Made by a program: the position numbers and the translations under genes | Notes under the pieces: model-generated | The model's database searches: none | What the model was told of the DNA's origin: nothing | Seen by the model: only the letters and a program-made list of their open reading frames with translations | Shown here: piece after piece, positions 1-7,654 of the stretch | Layout of the letters: the number at the start of each line of letters is the position of its first letter | Numbering within the stretch: the first letter of the stretch is position 1 | Assembly (NCBI GenBank): GCA_945831805.1 | Contig: CAMADY010000010.1 | Span: 1-48,954 of the forward strand | Source of the DNA: an uncultured Prevotellaceae bacterium | GTDB lineage: Bacteria > Bacteroidota > Bacteroidia > Bacteroidales > Bacteroidaceae | DNA: 48,954 bases | Direction: 5' to 3'

Positions 1-55
1 ACCCGTGACCTCCAGCGTGACAGGCTGGCATTCTAACCAACTGAACTAACGCACC
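1..55 (-). tRNA. tRNA-Asp (GTC), 3' end cut by window edge
   Basis: Read on the minus strand, the sequence begins GGTGCGT (7-nt acceptor arm), TA, then a D-arm GTTCAG, an anticodon stem GCCAGC/GCTGGA-like around the loop CTGTCAC (anticodon GTC, aspartate), a variable region GAGGTCA, and the start of the T-arm (CGGGT). The rest of the T-arm and the acceptor 3' strand lie beyond position 1. The layout matches bacterial tRNA-Asp. A promoter sits just upstream (88-119). Confidence 0.93.
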
Positions 56-87
56 GTTTCTTGTGGAGTTGTTTTCCAAATGCGGTG

Positions 88-119
88 CAAAGGTACTCAC
101 TTTTTTTGAAACTACCAAA
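88..119 (-). promoter_or_regulatory. promoter of tRNA-Asp
   Basis: On the minus strand TTTG (116-119) is followed after exactly 20 bp by TACCTTTG (88-95), a full match to the Bacteroidetes -33/-7 consensus. Transcription would begin near position 81, about 25 nt before the mature tRNA 5' end. The -7 is extended by CA (TTTGCA), as in most promoters of this window. Confidence 0.75.
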
Positions 120-182
120 TATTTTCGAAACTTTTTTAATAAAAAGTGCAATAAATGGTAATTTTAGCATGATTGACTACCA

Positions 183-1865
183 TTATTCAGTAGTTTTTGG
201 CTCAGAAGATGTCTGTTCAGTGTCTTTTTGTGCAGTTGATTTCTTTGAGCGTGAAGAGTTCCTCTGTGGTCTCTTTCGCTGGTTTCTGCCAGACTTCTGT
301 TCTTTTTTCTCTGTTTCTGCAACAGGAGTTTCAACCTCAGGGACTTCAACTTTTGCAACTTCTACCTTTACGTTTTCAACTTTCACCTCTGCCTTTTCCT
401 CTACCTTTGGCTGTTCCTGCTTTGGCTGCTCTGGCTTTGGCTGTTCCATCTTTGGCTGTTCCATCTTTGGCTGCTCAGGCTTAGATTGTTCCTGCTTTTG
501 CTGCTCAGGCTTTTGTTGCTTCTGCTTTTGTTCCTGTTTTTGCTTTTGCTGGTTCTGTTTCTGCTGATTATTCTGCTTTTGCTGATTGTTCTGGTTATTC
601 TGCTTCTGAGGCTGTGCCTTCTGCGGAATAGGTTCAACGTACAGATTATCACCACGGCGCTTGTCACCAGGACGGAATGCATCCATGTTGAGCTTCAGCG
701 GCTCCACTTTCTCACGTTCGCGTGTTGTTGGCACATCACAGAGCCAAGGCTGGCCAGCCGCCATCTGTATATAGTGGTACTGGCGTGTGTAGAAGTCGAG
801 GAGTTTGAGGTCATCAAATGTGAATACCATAGGGCGGAGTGGGGCATAGTGTGCATCCCATTCCTCGTCCGTGATGTCGTTATGATATTGCAGGTCGTCG
901 CATATACCCATAGCGCGTATAGCTACAGAGGCATCGTTGGTCATAAGCAGTACCTTCCTGCCTTGTGCGAAAAGTTCTGCCACCTTGCGAACTATGGCTG
1001 GGTCAGCAAAGGCAGCGTGATGTGACTCTGCTCCGATGCCCATTATGCGCAGACGGTTCTCCTTCTGCTGTGCAAGCATGAGGCGCTTTGCCAGTCGTGC
1101 TGCAGTATTGAGGCATACAATGTTGTCCGACCAGTCGGCATCGTTATGGTTCGATGGATCCTGCATTGACGCAAATCGATCAACCTCCTCGTATGTCTCA
1201 CCCATGATGATAAATCGTCCACCACGGTATTTAGTAAACTTGGAGATAAACTCAAGCTGGCGTTCAAACTGCAGTCGCGCATTGACACGAGGGTCAGAGT
1301 GGCTTGATGAATGTCCGATAAGCAGTTCGAGCCAGATGTTCGTATCGCTTATCACAACGTCATAGTCGAGTACGTTTGTCAGGACTTCCTCAAGGAATCT
1401 GTGCCTTTTCTCCAACTCTTCTATTGTGAGTTGCTGTATCTGCTGATCCGTAAGGATGATGTTACGCTGGGAGGTCTGTGCCAGTTCCACGATGTTGCGT
1501 ATCTTCACGTTTGGCAGAGACGGAATCCTAATAGCCTGCTTTTCTTCAGCAGGCTTCTTATCTATTGCATCAGTAGGTTTCTTCTCTGCTGCCTCTACAA
1601 GTTTCTGTTCTTTAACTTCTACAGCGAGCTGTTTTTCTTCTACTGGCTGCTGAACCTCTGTGGTTTGCTCCTCTGCAACGATAGCTGTCTGTACTTCATT
1701 GTCAGCCACAGCTGTTGCCTCCTCTATTGGAGCTTCGTCGTTCTTTTTATTTGTGCGAGGTTTGCGTGTAGTAGTCTTCTTTGCCCTTGCTGTCTTTGTT
1801 TTCTTTTCAGTCGTTTGAGCATCGCCAATAGCGATCTCTTCAGTAGTTTTTTTTGTTCTTACCAT
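183..1865 (-). CDS. PIN-domain-like protein with low-complexity tails
   Basis: This 560-residue protein has three parts. Residues 1-115 are Lys/Glu/Thr-rich and disordered-looking. Residues about 165-375 form a folded core resembling a PIN-type nuclease: a hydrophobic strand ending VVISDTN (D174), an acidic helix ETYEEVDR (E223), FADP (D288) and a late strand LLMTNDAS (D311), which could be the acidic metal site. Residues about 415-485 are a Gln/Lys tract followed by PKMEQ/PKPEQ repeats, then an acidic and finally a basic tail. PIN proteins usually cut RNA; whether this one does is inference. It follows galE on the same strand with 115 bp between, in which a hairpin may separate the two. No signal peptide is seen, so it is likely cytoplasmic. 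The repeated tail could bind RNA or partners. Confidence 0.65.
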   Translation of the reverse strand: MVRTKKTTEEIAIGDAQTTEKKTKTARAKKTTTRKPRTNKKNDEAPIEEATAVADNEVQTAIVAEEQTTEVQQPVEEKQLAVEVKEQKLVEAAEKKPTDAIDKKPAEEKQAIRIPSLPNVKIRNIVELAQTSQRNIILTDQQIQQLTIEELEKRHRFLEEVLTNVLDYDVVISDTNIWLELLIGHSSSHSDPRVNARLQFERQLEFISKFTKYRGGRFIIMGETYEEVDRFASMQDPSNHNDADWSDNIVCLNTAARLAKRLMLAQQKENRLRIMGIGAESHHAAFADPAIVRKVAELFAQGRKVLLMTNDASVAIRAMGICDDLQYHNDITDEEWDAHYAPLRPMVFTFDDLKLLDFYTRQYHYIQMAAGQPWLCDVPTTREREKVEPLKLNMDAFRPGDKRRGDNLYVEPIPQKAQPQKQNNQNNQQKQNNQQKQNQQKQKQEQKQKQQKPEQQKQEQSKPEQPKMEQPKMEQPKPEQPKQEQPKVEEKAEVKVENVKVEVAKVEVPEVETPVAETEKKEQKSGRNQRKRPQRNSSRSKKSTAQKDTEQTSSEPKTTE

Positions 1866-1880
1866 AAATTAAATTAAGAA

Positions 1881-1921
1881 GGCCGGAAGGGAAATACCAA
1901 TGGTGGTATTCACTTCCAGCC
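1881..1921 (-). terminator. imperfect hairpin after galE
   Basis: On the minus strand GGCTGGAAG...ATACC pairs with GGTAT...CTTCCGGCC around a short loop and runs into TTCTTAATTTAATTT. It sits between the galE stop and the PIN-protein start, so it could end galE transcription or act as a 5' leader structure of the next gene. The stem has internal mismatches and the T-run is broken. Confidence 0.4.
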
Positions 1922-1980
1922 ATATAGGATTATTCTAAGTGGGAGCAGTATATGTTATTGTCTCTGTCACCACAAAACGA

Positions 1981-2997
1981 TTACTCTTCGTAACCGTTAG
2001 GATTATTCTTCTGGAAATTCCATGAGTCACGGCACATTTCCTCAATACCAAACTTAGCCTCCCATCCGAGTTCCGCCTTAGCCTTTGCAGGGTTGCAGTA
2101 GCATGTAGCGATGTCACCCGGGCGACGTGGCTTAATAACGTAAGGCACCTTAAGGTCGTTAGCCTTCTCGAATGCCTTAACGACGTCGAGAACAGAGTAT
2201 CCATGACCAGTTCCGAGATTATAGATAGCGAGACCTTCCTTCTTCTCGATAGCCTTGAGTGCAGCAACGTGACCTGTAGCGAGGTCAACAACGTGGATAT
2301 AGTCACGAACGCCCGTTCCGTCAGGTGTATCGTAGTCGTCACCGAAGATACCGAGCTCCTTACGCATGCCGATAGCAGTCTGCGTGATGTAAGGCATGAG
2401 GTTGTTTGGAATGCCGTTAGGGTTCTCACCGATAAGTCCAGACTCGTGTGCACCGATAGGATTGAAGTATCTGAGGAGCACTACGTTCCACTCTGGATCA
2501 GCCTTCTGTACGTCCATCAGCACCTGCTCAAGCATAGACTTTGTCCATCCGTATGGGTTTGTGCACTGACCCTTTGGACATTCCTCTGTAATAGGAATGA
2601 TGGCAGGGTCGCCATATACCGTAGCAGATGATGAGAAGATGATGTTCTTGCATCCGTTATTACGCATTACGTCAACAAGAACGAATACGCCGTTCATGTT
2701 GTTTTCGTAGTACTCCAATGGTTTTGCAACAGACTCGCCAACGGCTTTGAGTCCTGCGAAGTTAATGACAGCATCAATTTTGTAGTCCTTGAAGAGCTTG
2801 TCCATAGCTTCACGGTCGCGTATGTCAGCCTTTACGAAAGGCACTTTCTTTCCGATAATCTTCTCTACTCTGCTGAGAGCTTCCTCCTTAGAGTTAGCGA
2901 GGTTGTCAACAACGACGACGCTGTGACCAGCCTTGTCAAGTTCGATTGCGGTGTGTGAACCGATATAACCGGCACCACCAGTAAGCAGAATGTTCAT
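1981..2997 (-). CDS. galE: UDP-glucose 4-epimerase
   Basis: GalE interconverts UDP-glucose and UDP-galactose with bound NAD+, feeding galactose catabolism (Leloir pathway) and surface polysaccharide synthesis. The 338-residue length is typical. The N-terminal Rossmann motif GGAGYIGSH is intact, followed by VVVDNLANS, the SSSATVYG serine region and the YGWTKSMLE segment that carries the catalytic Tyr and Lys (YxxxK). The C-terminal PRRPGDIATCY and ELGWEAKFG segments are also typical. It lies downstream of the wza-wzc pair on the same strand, separated by tandem repeats. That suggests a role in supplying UDP-sugars for the exported polysaccharide, while galM elsewhere in the window covers the catabolic side. 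Confidence 0.96.
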   Translation of the reverse strand: MNILLTGGAGYIGSHTAIELDKAGHSVVVVDNLANSKEEALSRVEKIIGKKVPFVKADIRDREAMDKLFKDYKIDAVINFAGLKAVGESVAKPLEYYENNMNGVFVLVDVMRNNGCKNIIFSSSATVYGDPAIIPITEECPKGQCTNPYGWTKSMLEQVLMDVQKADPEWNVVLLRYFNPIGAHESGLIGENPNGIPNNLMPYITQTAIGMRKELGIFGDDYDTPDGTGVRDYIHVVDLATGHVAALKAIEKKEGLAIYNLGTGHGYSVLDVVKAFEKANDLKVPYVIKPRRPGDIATCYCNPAKAKAELGWEAKFGIEEMCRDSWNFQKNNPNGYEE

Positions 2998-3042
2998 AGT
3001 CTTATTTTTAGTGTTAGGGTTTGAGATTTTTCTTATATATAC

Positions 3043-3160
3043 AATAAGGTGTAAACGTCTGTCGCACGCGTATTATATAATAAGTTGTAAACGTTTGTCG
3101 CACGCGTATTATATAATAAGTTGTAAACGTTTGTCGCACGCGTATTATAAATAAGGTGTA
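3043..3160. repeat. 36-bp tandem repeat, 3.3 copies
   Basis: Three head-to-tail copies begin at 3043, 3079 and 3115, followed by a partial fourth at 3151. Copies 2 and 3 are nearly identical; copy 1 differs at about two positions. Each unit holds an AT-rich palindrome (TATTATATAATA) next to the palindrome ACGCGT. The array fills most of the spacer between the wzc stop and the galE start. No promoter consensus was found inside the units. Confidence 0.9.
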
Positions 3161-3179
3161 GCAGGGTATGGTTTACGGA

Positions 3180-5663
3180 TTAGTCTTTCTCACCGTATCC
3201 GTAACCATATCCGTAACCGTATCCGTAGCCATAGCCGCCATATCCGTAGCCACCGTATCCATAGTGATAGCCATAGCGTCCGTGACCACCTCTTGTAGCA
3301 TTGAGAAGCACAGCCATGTTGTTGAACTTCTTCTCATCGTAGTAGCCCTGGATGATAGGCAGCATGTCGCGCTCAAGGAGGTTCGCACGAATGATGAAGA
3401 GAGTCATGTCTGCGAAGTCAGAGATGATAGAGGTGTCGGCTACGATGTCCGTAGGAGGACAGTCGATGAATATGTAGTCATATTCCTGACGCAGCTTATC
3501 AAGAAGCTCTGTGACGCGTGGGCTGAAGAGCAGCTCCGTAGGGTTTGGCGGAATAGTGCCAACAGGTATGATGTCGAGGTCTTCAGCCTCCTCAACCTTG
3601 TATATAGGGCACTCGTTGATAGCGCCAGAGAGGTAGTCAGAGAGACCCTTCTCCGGCTTGTTACAGAATATACTCAGCGAAGCCTTACGCAGGTCAATAT
3701 CAATGATGATACACTTCTTGTCCTTCAAGGCGAAGGTATTAGCGATGTTCGCAACGAGGAATGACTTACCCGATCCAGGGTTACAGCTCGTCACCATGAT
3801 GACCTTCTTCTCGCCGTCAACGCTTCGAAGCATGAATTCAAGGTTCGTACGTGTAACACGGAACGCCTCATTGATGATGGTACGGCTGTTTTTCTTAACG
3901 ACAATCTTATAGCCGAGACCCTTGTTCTCCTTATGCTTGCTGACCTTCGGTTGGTCTGTCTTCTTGCTTGTTTTATAGAGAGGAATCTCGCCGACGTATG
4001 GTACGTTGAGGTCCTCGATATCCTTACGTCCACGAACACGTGTGTTGAGAATCTCGCGGAGGTAGATGATGCCGACCGGAATCATGAGACCTGCCAGGAG
4101 TGCAATGAGCATTACCTTCATCTTCTGAGGAGAAGTAGGAGTGTTGGTACCCATTGGAGGAGTTATGATACGAGTGTTGTAAGCCGTGAAAGCCTGGTTG
4201 AGTTCGTTCTCCTCACGCTTCTGCAGGAGGAAGAGGTATAGGCTCTCCTTTACCTTCTGCTGACGCTCTACGGAGAGAAGTGTCTTAGCCTGAACCGGGC
4301 TCTTTGCTATCTTGCTTGTGTTCTCGTTCATATTGCCCTGCTCACTCTTGACGAGAGTCTGGAGCTTCGTTGCCTCGTTGTCAAGACTTACGAGTATAGA
4401 CTTGCGCAGTTCCGTCAGCTGGTTGTTGAGGTCGAGCACGAGGGCATTCTCCTCAGAGCTGTTTGATGCAAGGCTGTTACGCTGGAGGAGCATCGTATTG
4501 TACTGCGCGAGTAGTGTCTCAATGGCACTGTTCTCAATGCCGCTGTTAGCAGGCAGCAACTGGTACTTGTTCTTCTCAGCAGACATGTAGTTCTTCACGA
4601 AGCGCACCATGTAGAGCGCATTGGAGTAGTTGCGTGTCTGAGTGCCTGAATGGCTTGCCTCCTGTAATGCCAATGCTGTTGTTGCAGCAATATCCGGCAC
4701 GAGGTTCTGGGTCTTGAATGTAGAGATGTCCGAATCCACAAGACCGAGTTCTCTCTCAATAACCTTCAGGCGCTCATTGATGAACTGGCTTGTGCTCACC
4801 GCAATCTGGTTCTTGTCCTTCACCCAGTTCTCGTTATATACGGCGATGATAGTGTTGAGCACATCCTCAGCGCGCTGGGTGTTCACATCGTTGTATGTGA
4901 GGTTAATGACGGCAGACTGCTTGTCGTTTAGTGCAGCAGAGAAATTGTTCTTGATGCCAGTCATCGCAGCCATGATGCTCTTACGTGCAACAAGGATCTC
5001 CATATTGTCGCCGGTGAGTGCCGTAGAGAAATAAGGTGTCGGTGTAACCTTCATCTGACCGGCAATGGTAGGCACGGCCCTGTTGAATGCACCCTTTATC
5101 TCATCCTTGTGCTCAAACTCCGTGTTGCCCTTCTTTGTCTTCAAGTCCTTGATGGTAAACCCATCCTTGCTGACATACAGCTTGAAGCTAACAGTCTGCT
5201 CGTCGTCGAGACCTGCAATGAATACGTTGACAGGGAGAGTCTTTCCGTAGAGAGTGGCATTCTGGAAAGTGCCGCTTGTCTGGTATGAGAAGTCCTGATG
5301 CAGGCGCTTTGCCACCTCAACGAGTATCGATGGGCTCTGAATAGATACCAACTCATTGTTGACGTCAGATGCTGCACTGAACATGCCGAGGTCTGCACCT
5401 CCGCTGAGCTGTGCCATCATAGAACGTGAGTCCTTGCCGTCTTCCTTGATCATCACCGAAGCATTACGGGTGTAAACCTTAGGTGTCTTCAGGAGATAGA
5501 ACACTCCGATTGTCAGTGTCACCAGCACAGAAACAACGAACCACCACCATCTGTGCAGGCACATGCTGTAGATGTCCATGAAGTTGATGCCCTTATCTAT
5601 CGCTGTCGTCTTGGCAGGGGTTGCCTGATTCTGTATCTCTTGCTTTGGATTTTGTTGTTCCAT
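3180..5663 (-). CDS. wzc: Wzc-like polysaccharide co-polymerase / BY-type tyrosine autokinase
   Basis: This inner-membrane protein controls chain length and export of a capsule or exopolysaccharide and phosphorylates its own C-terminal tyrosines. Numbered from the longer ORF start at 5696 there are 838 residues; the ATG at 5663 (MEQQNP) is preferred and gives 827. Features in order are: a first TM segment about 48-68 (Wzz domain), a periplasmic coiled-coil and GNVR-like region to about 510, a second TM about 527-545, and a cytoplasmic kinase with Walker A (GSGKS, about 641-645), Walker A' (IIIDIDLRK) and Walker B (YIFIDCPP). The end is a Tyr-rich tail of about 13 tyrosines in GY repeats. The wza gene lies just upstream with 102 bp between, as expected for a co-transcribed export pair. 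No glycosyltransferases are in the window. Confidence 0.93.
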   Translation of the reverse strand: MEQQNPKQEIQNQATPAKTTAIDKGINFMDIYSMCLHRWWWFVVSVLVTLTIGVFYLLKTPKVYTRNASVMIKEDGKDSRSMMAQLSGGADLGMFSAASDVNNELVSIQSPSILVEVAKRLHQDFSYQTSGTFQNATLYGKTLPVNVFIAGLDDEQTVSFKLYVSKDGFTIKDLKTKKGNTEFEHKDEIKGAFNRAVPTIAGQMKVTPTPYFSTALTGDNMEILVARKSIMAAMTGIKNNFSAALNDKQSAVINLTYNDVNTQRAEDVLNTIIAVYNENWVKDKNQIAVSTSQFINERLKVIERELGLVDSDISTFKTQNLVPDIAATTALALQEASHSGTQTRNYSNALYMVRFVKNYMSAEKNKYQLLPANSGIENSAIETLLAQYNTMLLQRNSLASNSSEENALVLDLNNQLTELRKSILVSLDNEATKLQTLVKSEQGNMNENTSKIAKSPVQAKTLLSVERQQKVKESLYLFLLQKREENELNQAFTAYNTRIITPPMGTNTPTSPQKMKVMLIALLAGLMIPVGIIYLREILNTRVRGRKDIEDLNVPYVGEIPLYKTSKKTDQPKVSKHKENKGLGYKIVVKKNSRTIINEAFRVTRTNLEFMLRSVDGEKKVIMVTSCNPGSGKSFLVANIANTFALKDKKCIIIDIDLRKASLSIFCNKPEKGLSDYLSGAINECPIYKVEEAEDLDIIPVGTIPPNPTELLFSPRVTELLDKLRQEYDYIFIDCPPTDIVADTSIISDFADMTLFIIRANLLERDMLPIIQGYYDEKKFNNMAVLLNATRGGHGRYGYHYGYGGYGYGGYGYGYGYGYGYGYGEKD
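3186..3275. repeat. 6-bp unit repeat coding the GY tail of Wzc
   Basis: The plus strand shows runs of variants of CCGTAT/CCGTAA/CCATAT/CCGTAG, the antisense of TAY-GGN (Tyr-Gly) codons. Because the unit is six bases, gain or loss of copies keeps the frame and changes only the number of tyrosines. Confidence 0.75.
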
Positions 5664-5765
5664 TGGGATTTTATATTGAATTATGCTGTTTTGCAAAGAG
5701 TTATTCTGATTTCTTGTCGTCTATAGCTTACGAAGCGAAACGAGAGGGTAGGGTAGTGCTCTCTC

Positions 5766-6578
5766 TTATTTCGTTGCGTTGATGACAACGTTTGAAACGG
5801 TCATCAGGAGCGATGCCACCGAGATCCAGAAACTTGTACTGAGCGCATTGTTGCCGTTTACGGTTGTCTGGCGCTTACGATATGGGTTCGGCTCAACATA
5901 AACCACGTCGTTCTGTTGGAGGTAGAAGCCCGGGCTCTTTGTCACGTCAGCAAGTTTCGTAAGGTCCATGGAGTACGTATGTGTCTCACCGTTCTCGATG
6001 CGGATTACCATCACGTTCTCGCGCTGGCCCTGAATGTTGAGGTCGCCAGCCATTCCGAGTGCGTCGAATACGGTAAGCTGATCCTTCGTCATAGCATAGC
6101 GTCCGGCTCTGTTCACCTCACCGAGGACGTTGATATACAGATTGTCCATCTCTACCGTTACGACAGCATCCTTACACTGGTTCTCGTCCACGAGTCTTTT
6201 CTTAATCATTTCCGCAATATCACTGCGCTGCATGTCGCTGACCTTCATGCGTCCGAGCACAGGGAAGTCGATGTTACCATCCGGATCAACGGTGTAGCTC
6301 ATGGTAGATTGAGAGGAGTTAGTAGATTGGCTCATACCGATGCGGTAGCCGGAGATAGGCAGGTTGAAGAGTGCTGCCAACTGAGGGTCCTTGCTTGATA
6401 CTACGATCATAAGTTTGTCACCAGGAGAAACCTTCAGCGTCTGCACCATGGCAGCCTGGAAGATAGTGTCCTTGTTTGTAGCATCCTGGAAATAGGCAAT
6501 GTTCGCAGGAGTCTTGCATGAGCTCATTGCGAGGATAGCGACGAATGTCAGAATTGCTGTCTTCAGAAAAGTCTTCAT
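5766..6578 (-). CDS. wza: Wza-like polysaccharide export outer-membrane lipoprotein
   Basis: Members of this family form the outer-membrane channel for capsule or exopolysaccharide and work with the Wzc kinase encoded next. The 270-residue protein starts with a lipoprotein signal, MKTFLKTAILTFVAILAMSSC, with the lipobox MSSC. A polysaccharide-export domain follows (KVSPGDKLMIVVSSKDP... VDPDGNIDFPVLG), then an SLBB-type domain (INVLGEVNRAGRYAM, LTVFDALGMAGDL). The C-terminus contains a hydrophobic stretch (TSFWISVASLLMTVSNVVINATK) that could be the membrane-spanning helix of this family. It is shorter than enterobacterial Wza (about 380), which is usual for Bacteroidetes versions. A promoter is visible about 120 nt upstream. 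Confidence 0.9.
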   Translation of the reverse strand: MKTFLKTAILTFVAILAMSSCKTPANIAYFQDATNKDTIFQAAMVQTLKVSPGDKLMIVVSSKDPQLAALFNLPISGYRIGMSQSTNSSQSTMSYTVDPDGNIDFPVLGRMKVSDMQRSDIAEMIKKRLVDENQCKDAVVTVEMDNLYINVLGEVNRAGRYAMTKDQLTVFDALGMAGDLNIQGQRENVMVIRIENGETHTYSMDLTKLADVTKSPGFYLQQNDVVYVEPNPYRKRQTTVNGNNALSTSFWISVASLLMTVSNVVINATK

Positions 6579-6700
6579 CAGTTCTTTTTATTTTGATTGT
6601 TTATTAGTTTTTGAAATATTTTATTTCTTTACAAAAAATGTTAATCTGTAAATTTTATTTATATAGTACGAATAATGCGTGTATGCGTGTCATAATGTTG

Positions 6701-6732
6701 CAAAGTTAATATTATTTTCTGAATTACGCAAG
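6701..6732 (-). promoter_or_regulatory. promoter of wza-wzc
   Basis: On the minus strand CTTG (6729-6732, one mismatch to TTTG), 20 bp, then TAACTTTG (6701-6708), a perfect -7 element extended by CA. The predicted leader to the wza ATG is about 115-120 nt and AT-rich, long enough to hold regulation, but no clear hairpin was seen in it. Confidence 0.65.
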
Positions 6733-6790
6733 AAAATGACAGATTTAACAGTTAATCAATGTTAAACATCCTTGTTTTTACCGTATTTTG

Positions 6791-6822
6791 CTTGCGATTT
6801 TTCTTAAAAAGTAGTAATTTTG
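6791..6822 (+). promoter_or_regulatory. promoter of the 38-codon ORF
   Basis: CTTG (6791-6794), 20 bp, TAATTTTG (6815-6822), divergent from the wza promoter with about 60 bp between the two -33 elements. Transcription would start near 6828, about 70 nt before the ATG at 6901. Confidence 0.55.
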
Positions 6823-6900
6823 CCCGAAATACAAGATAAGTTAATGGGCATATAGGAAGTTTTCCTTTTAACAAATATACACAAAAACAAAGAATACAAG

Positions 6901-7017
6901 ATGAAGAAGTTCTTATCAATTGCGCTGGCTTTTGCTTTCAGCTCACAGATGATGGCACAGAGCGTTGTCTATGAAACGAGGGACATTGTGGGATTACAAG
7001 CTCATGAGCCACGATAA
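6901..7017 (+). pseudogene. 38-codon signal-peptide-like ORF, probable gene remnant
   Basis: This ORF is too short for the supplied track. Translation begins MKKFLSIALAFAFSSQMMAQ, a textbook N-terminal signal peptide (basic n-region, hydrophobic core, AQ cleavage site), and continues for only 18 residues (SVVYETRDIV...) to a TAA. A good promoter precedes it and a strong terminator lies 100 bp downstream. It may be the 5' stump of an exported-protein gene whose body was lost, or a true small secreted peptide. I saw no continuation of the protein in the other plus-strand frames. Confidence 0.4.
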
Positions 7018-7119
7018 ACGGAATTGACAGATTGTAAGCAGATACGCATAAAATCTGACAATATGACATTTCGAAAAGTTCGTGGCCAGCACCTCAAATA
7101 GAGAAAAATACACCCCGGA

Positions 7120-7164
7120 AAGTCGTCAAAACTATGTCTGAAAGGCATGATTTGACGACTTTTT
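7120..7164 (+). terminator. rho-independent terminator
   Basis: AAGTCGTCAAA and TTTGACGACTT form an 11-bp perfect stem around a 20-nt loop, followed at once by a T-run. It would end the transcript begun at the 6791-6822 promoter. Confidence 0.8.
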
Positions 7165-7174
7165 TGTAAAAGCA

Positions 7175-7254
7175 TAGCTTTCACAATGTGATTAGATAGC
7201 TTTCACATTGTAATTAGATACCTTTTATAACGTGATTAGATAGCTTTTACAAGG
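7175..7254. repeat. 22-bp degenerate tandem repeat, about 3.6 copies
   Basis: Copies start at 7175, 7197, 7219 and 7241 (partial). The consensus is roughly AGCTTTYACAWTGTGATTAGAT, ending in the constant ATTAGAT. The first copy contains the palindrome CACAATGTG. The array lies between a terminator and a short ORF of doubtful status. Confidence 0.85.
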
Positions 7255-7604
7255 CCGAAAACATGCAAAAACAGCCTTATAAAAACGCGTTGCTTCCTTT
7301 GTTGTTGATTATCAATAACTTGCAAATTAGCGTAGATTTGCGCAGAGACGACCCGATTTTAAGTTCATTGTTTTCAAGCCAAGGAATCCGCACTTATAAA
7401 AATCAGTTTGTAAGCAAAACATTACAATTCCTTTCGTTTTGTTATTTTGAGACATACCTTGATTAAATTAGAAATCCATAACTGGACATCTTTACGTTAA
7501 AAGCTAATAATCCTGATGTCAAAAGTGATAACACGTACCATAATTTATACCTTATATGAATATGATCAGACAACTATCAGAATACCCATTATGATAAATA
7601 GTAA

Positions 7605-7646
7605 CAAAAAAGAGCAAAGAACCAGCGGATGGTTCCTCACTCTCTT
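7605..7646 (-). terminator. terminator of the nucleoside kinase gene
   Basis: On the minus strand, starting 9 bp after the stop at 7655, AAGAGAGTGAGGAACC pairs imperfectly with GGTTCTTTGCTCTT (loop ATCCGCT) and continues into TTTTTT. The inner GGAACC/GGTTC and outer AGAG/CTCTT segments form the stem. Confidence 0.7.
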
Positions 7647-7654
7647 GTCGTTTT

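Larger units (their letters stand above)
7018..7654. other. gene-poor spacer with terminators and repeats
   Basis: About 640 bp with no convincing gene. It holds a plus-strand terminator (7120-7164), a 22-bp tandem repeat array (7175-7254) and a minus-strand terminator (7605-7646). A 67-codon ORF (7263-7466, plus) begins 9 bp after the repeats; its composition is rich in Leu/Ser/Asn with no domain I recognise. It looks like part of a non-coding intergenic element rather than a gene, but I cannot exclude expression. The remainder (7470-7600) shows nothing. Confidence 0.5.

Noticed and set aside
197-1025. Long plus-strand ORFs (Phe/Cys/Leu-rich) over the PIN-protein gene
   Set aside because: They are shadows of the Gln/Lys-rich repeat codons on the other strand; composition is unlike a real protein.
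3043-3160. 36-bp array as a CRISPR
   Set aside because: The units are contiguous with no unique spacers, so it is a plain tandem repeat.
3043-3160. 36-bp array as replication iterons
   Set aside because: No rep gene, dnaA gene or DnaA-box cluster is nearby; the context is an ordinary biosynthetic locus.
7002-7184. 60-codon minus-strand ORF
   Set aside because: It runs through the plus-strand terminator hairpin and into the 22-bp repeats, with no promoter and no recognisable domain.
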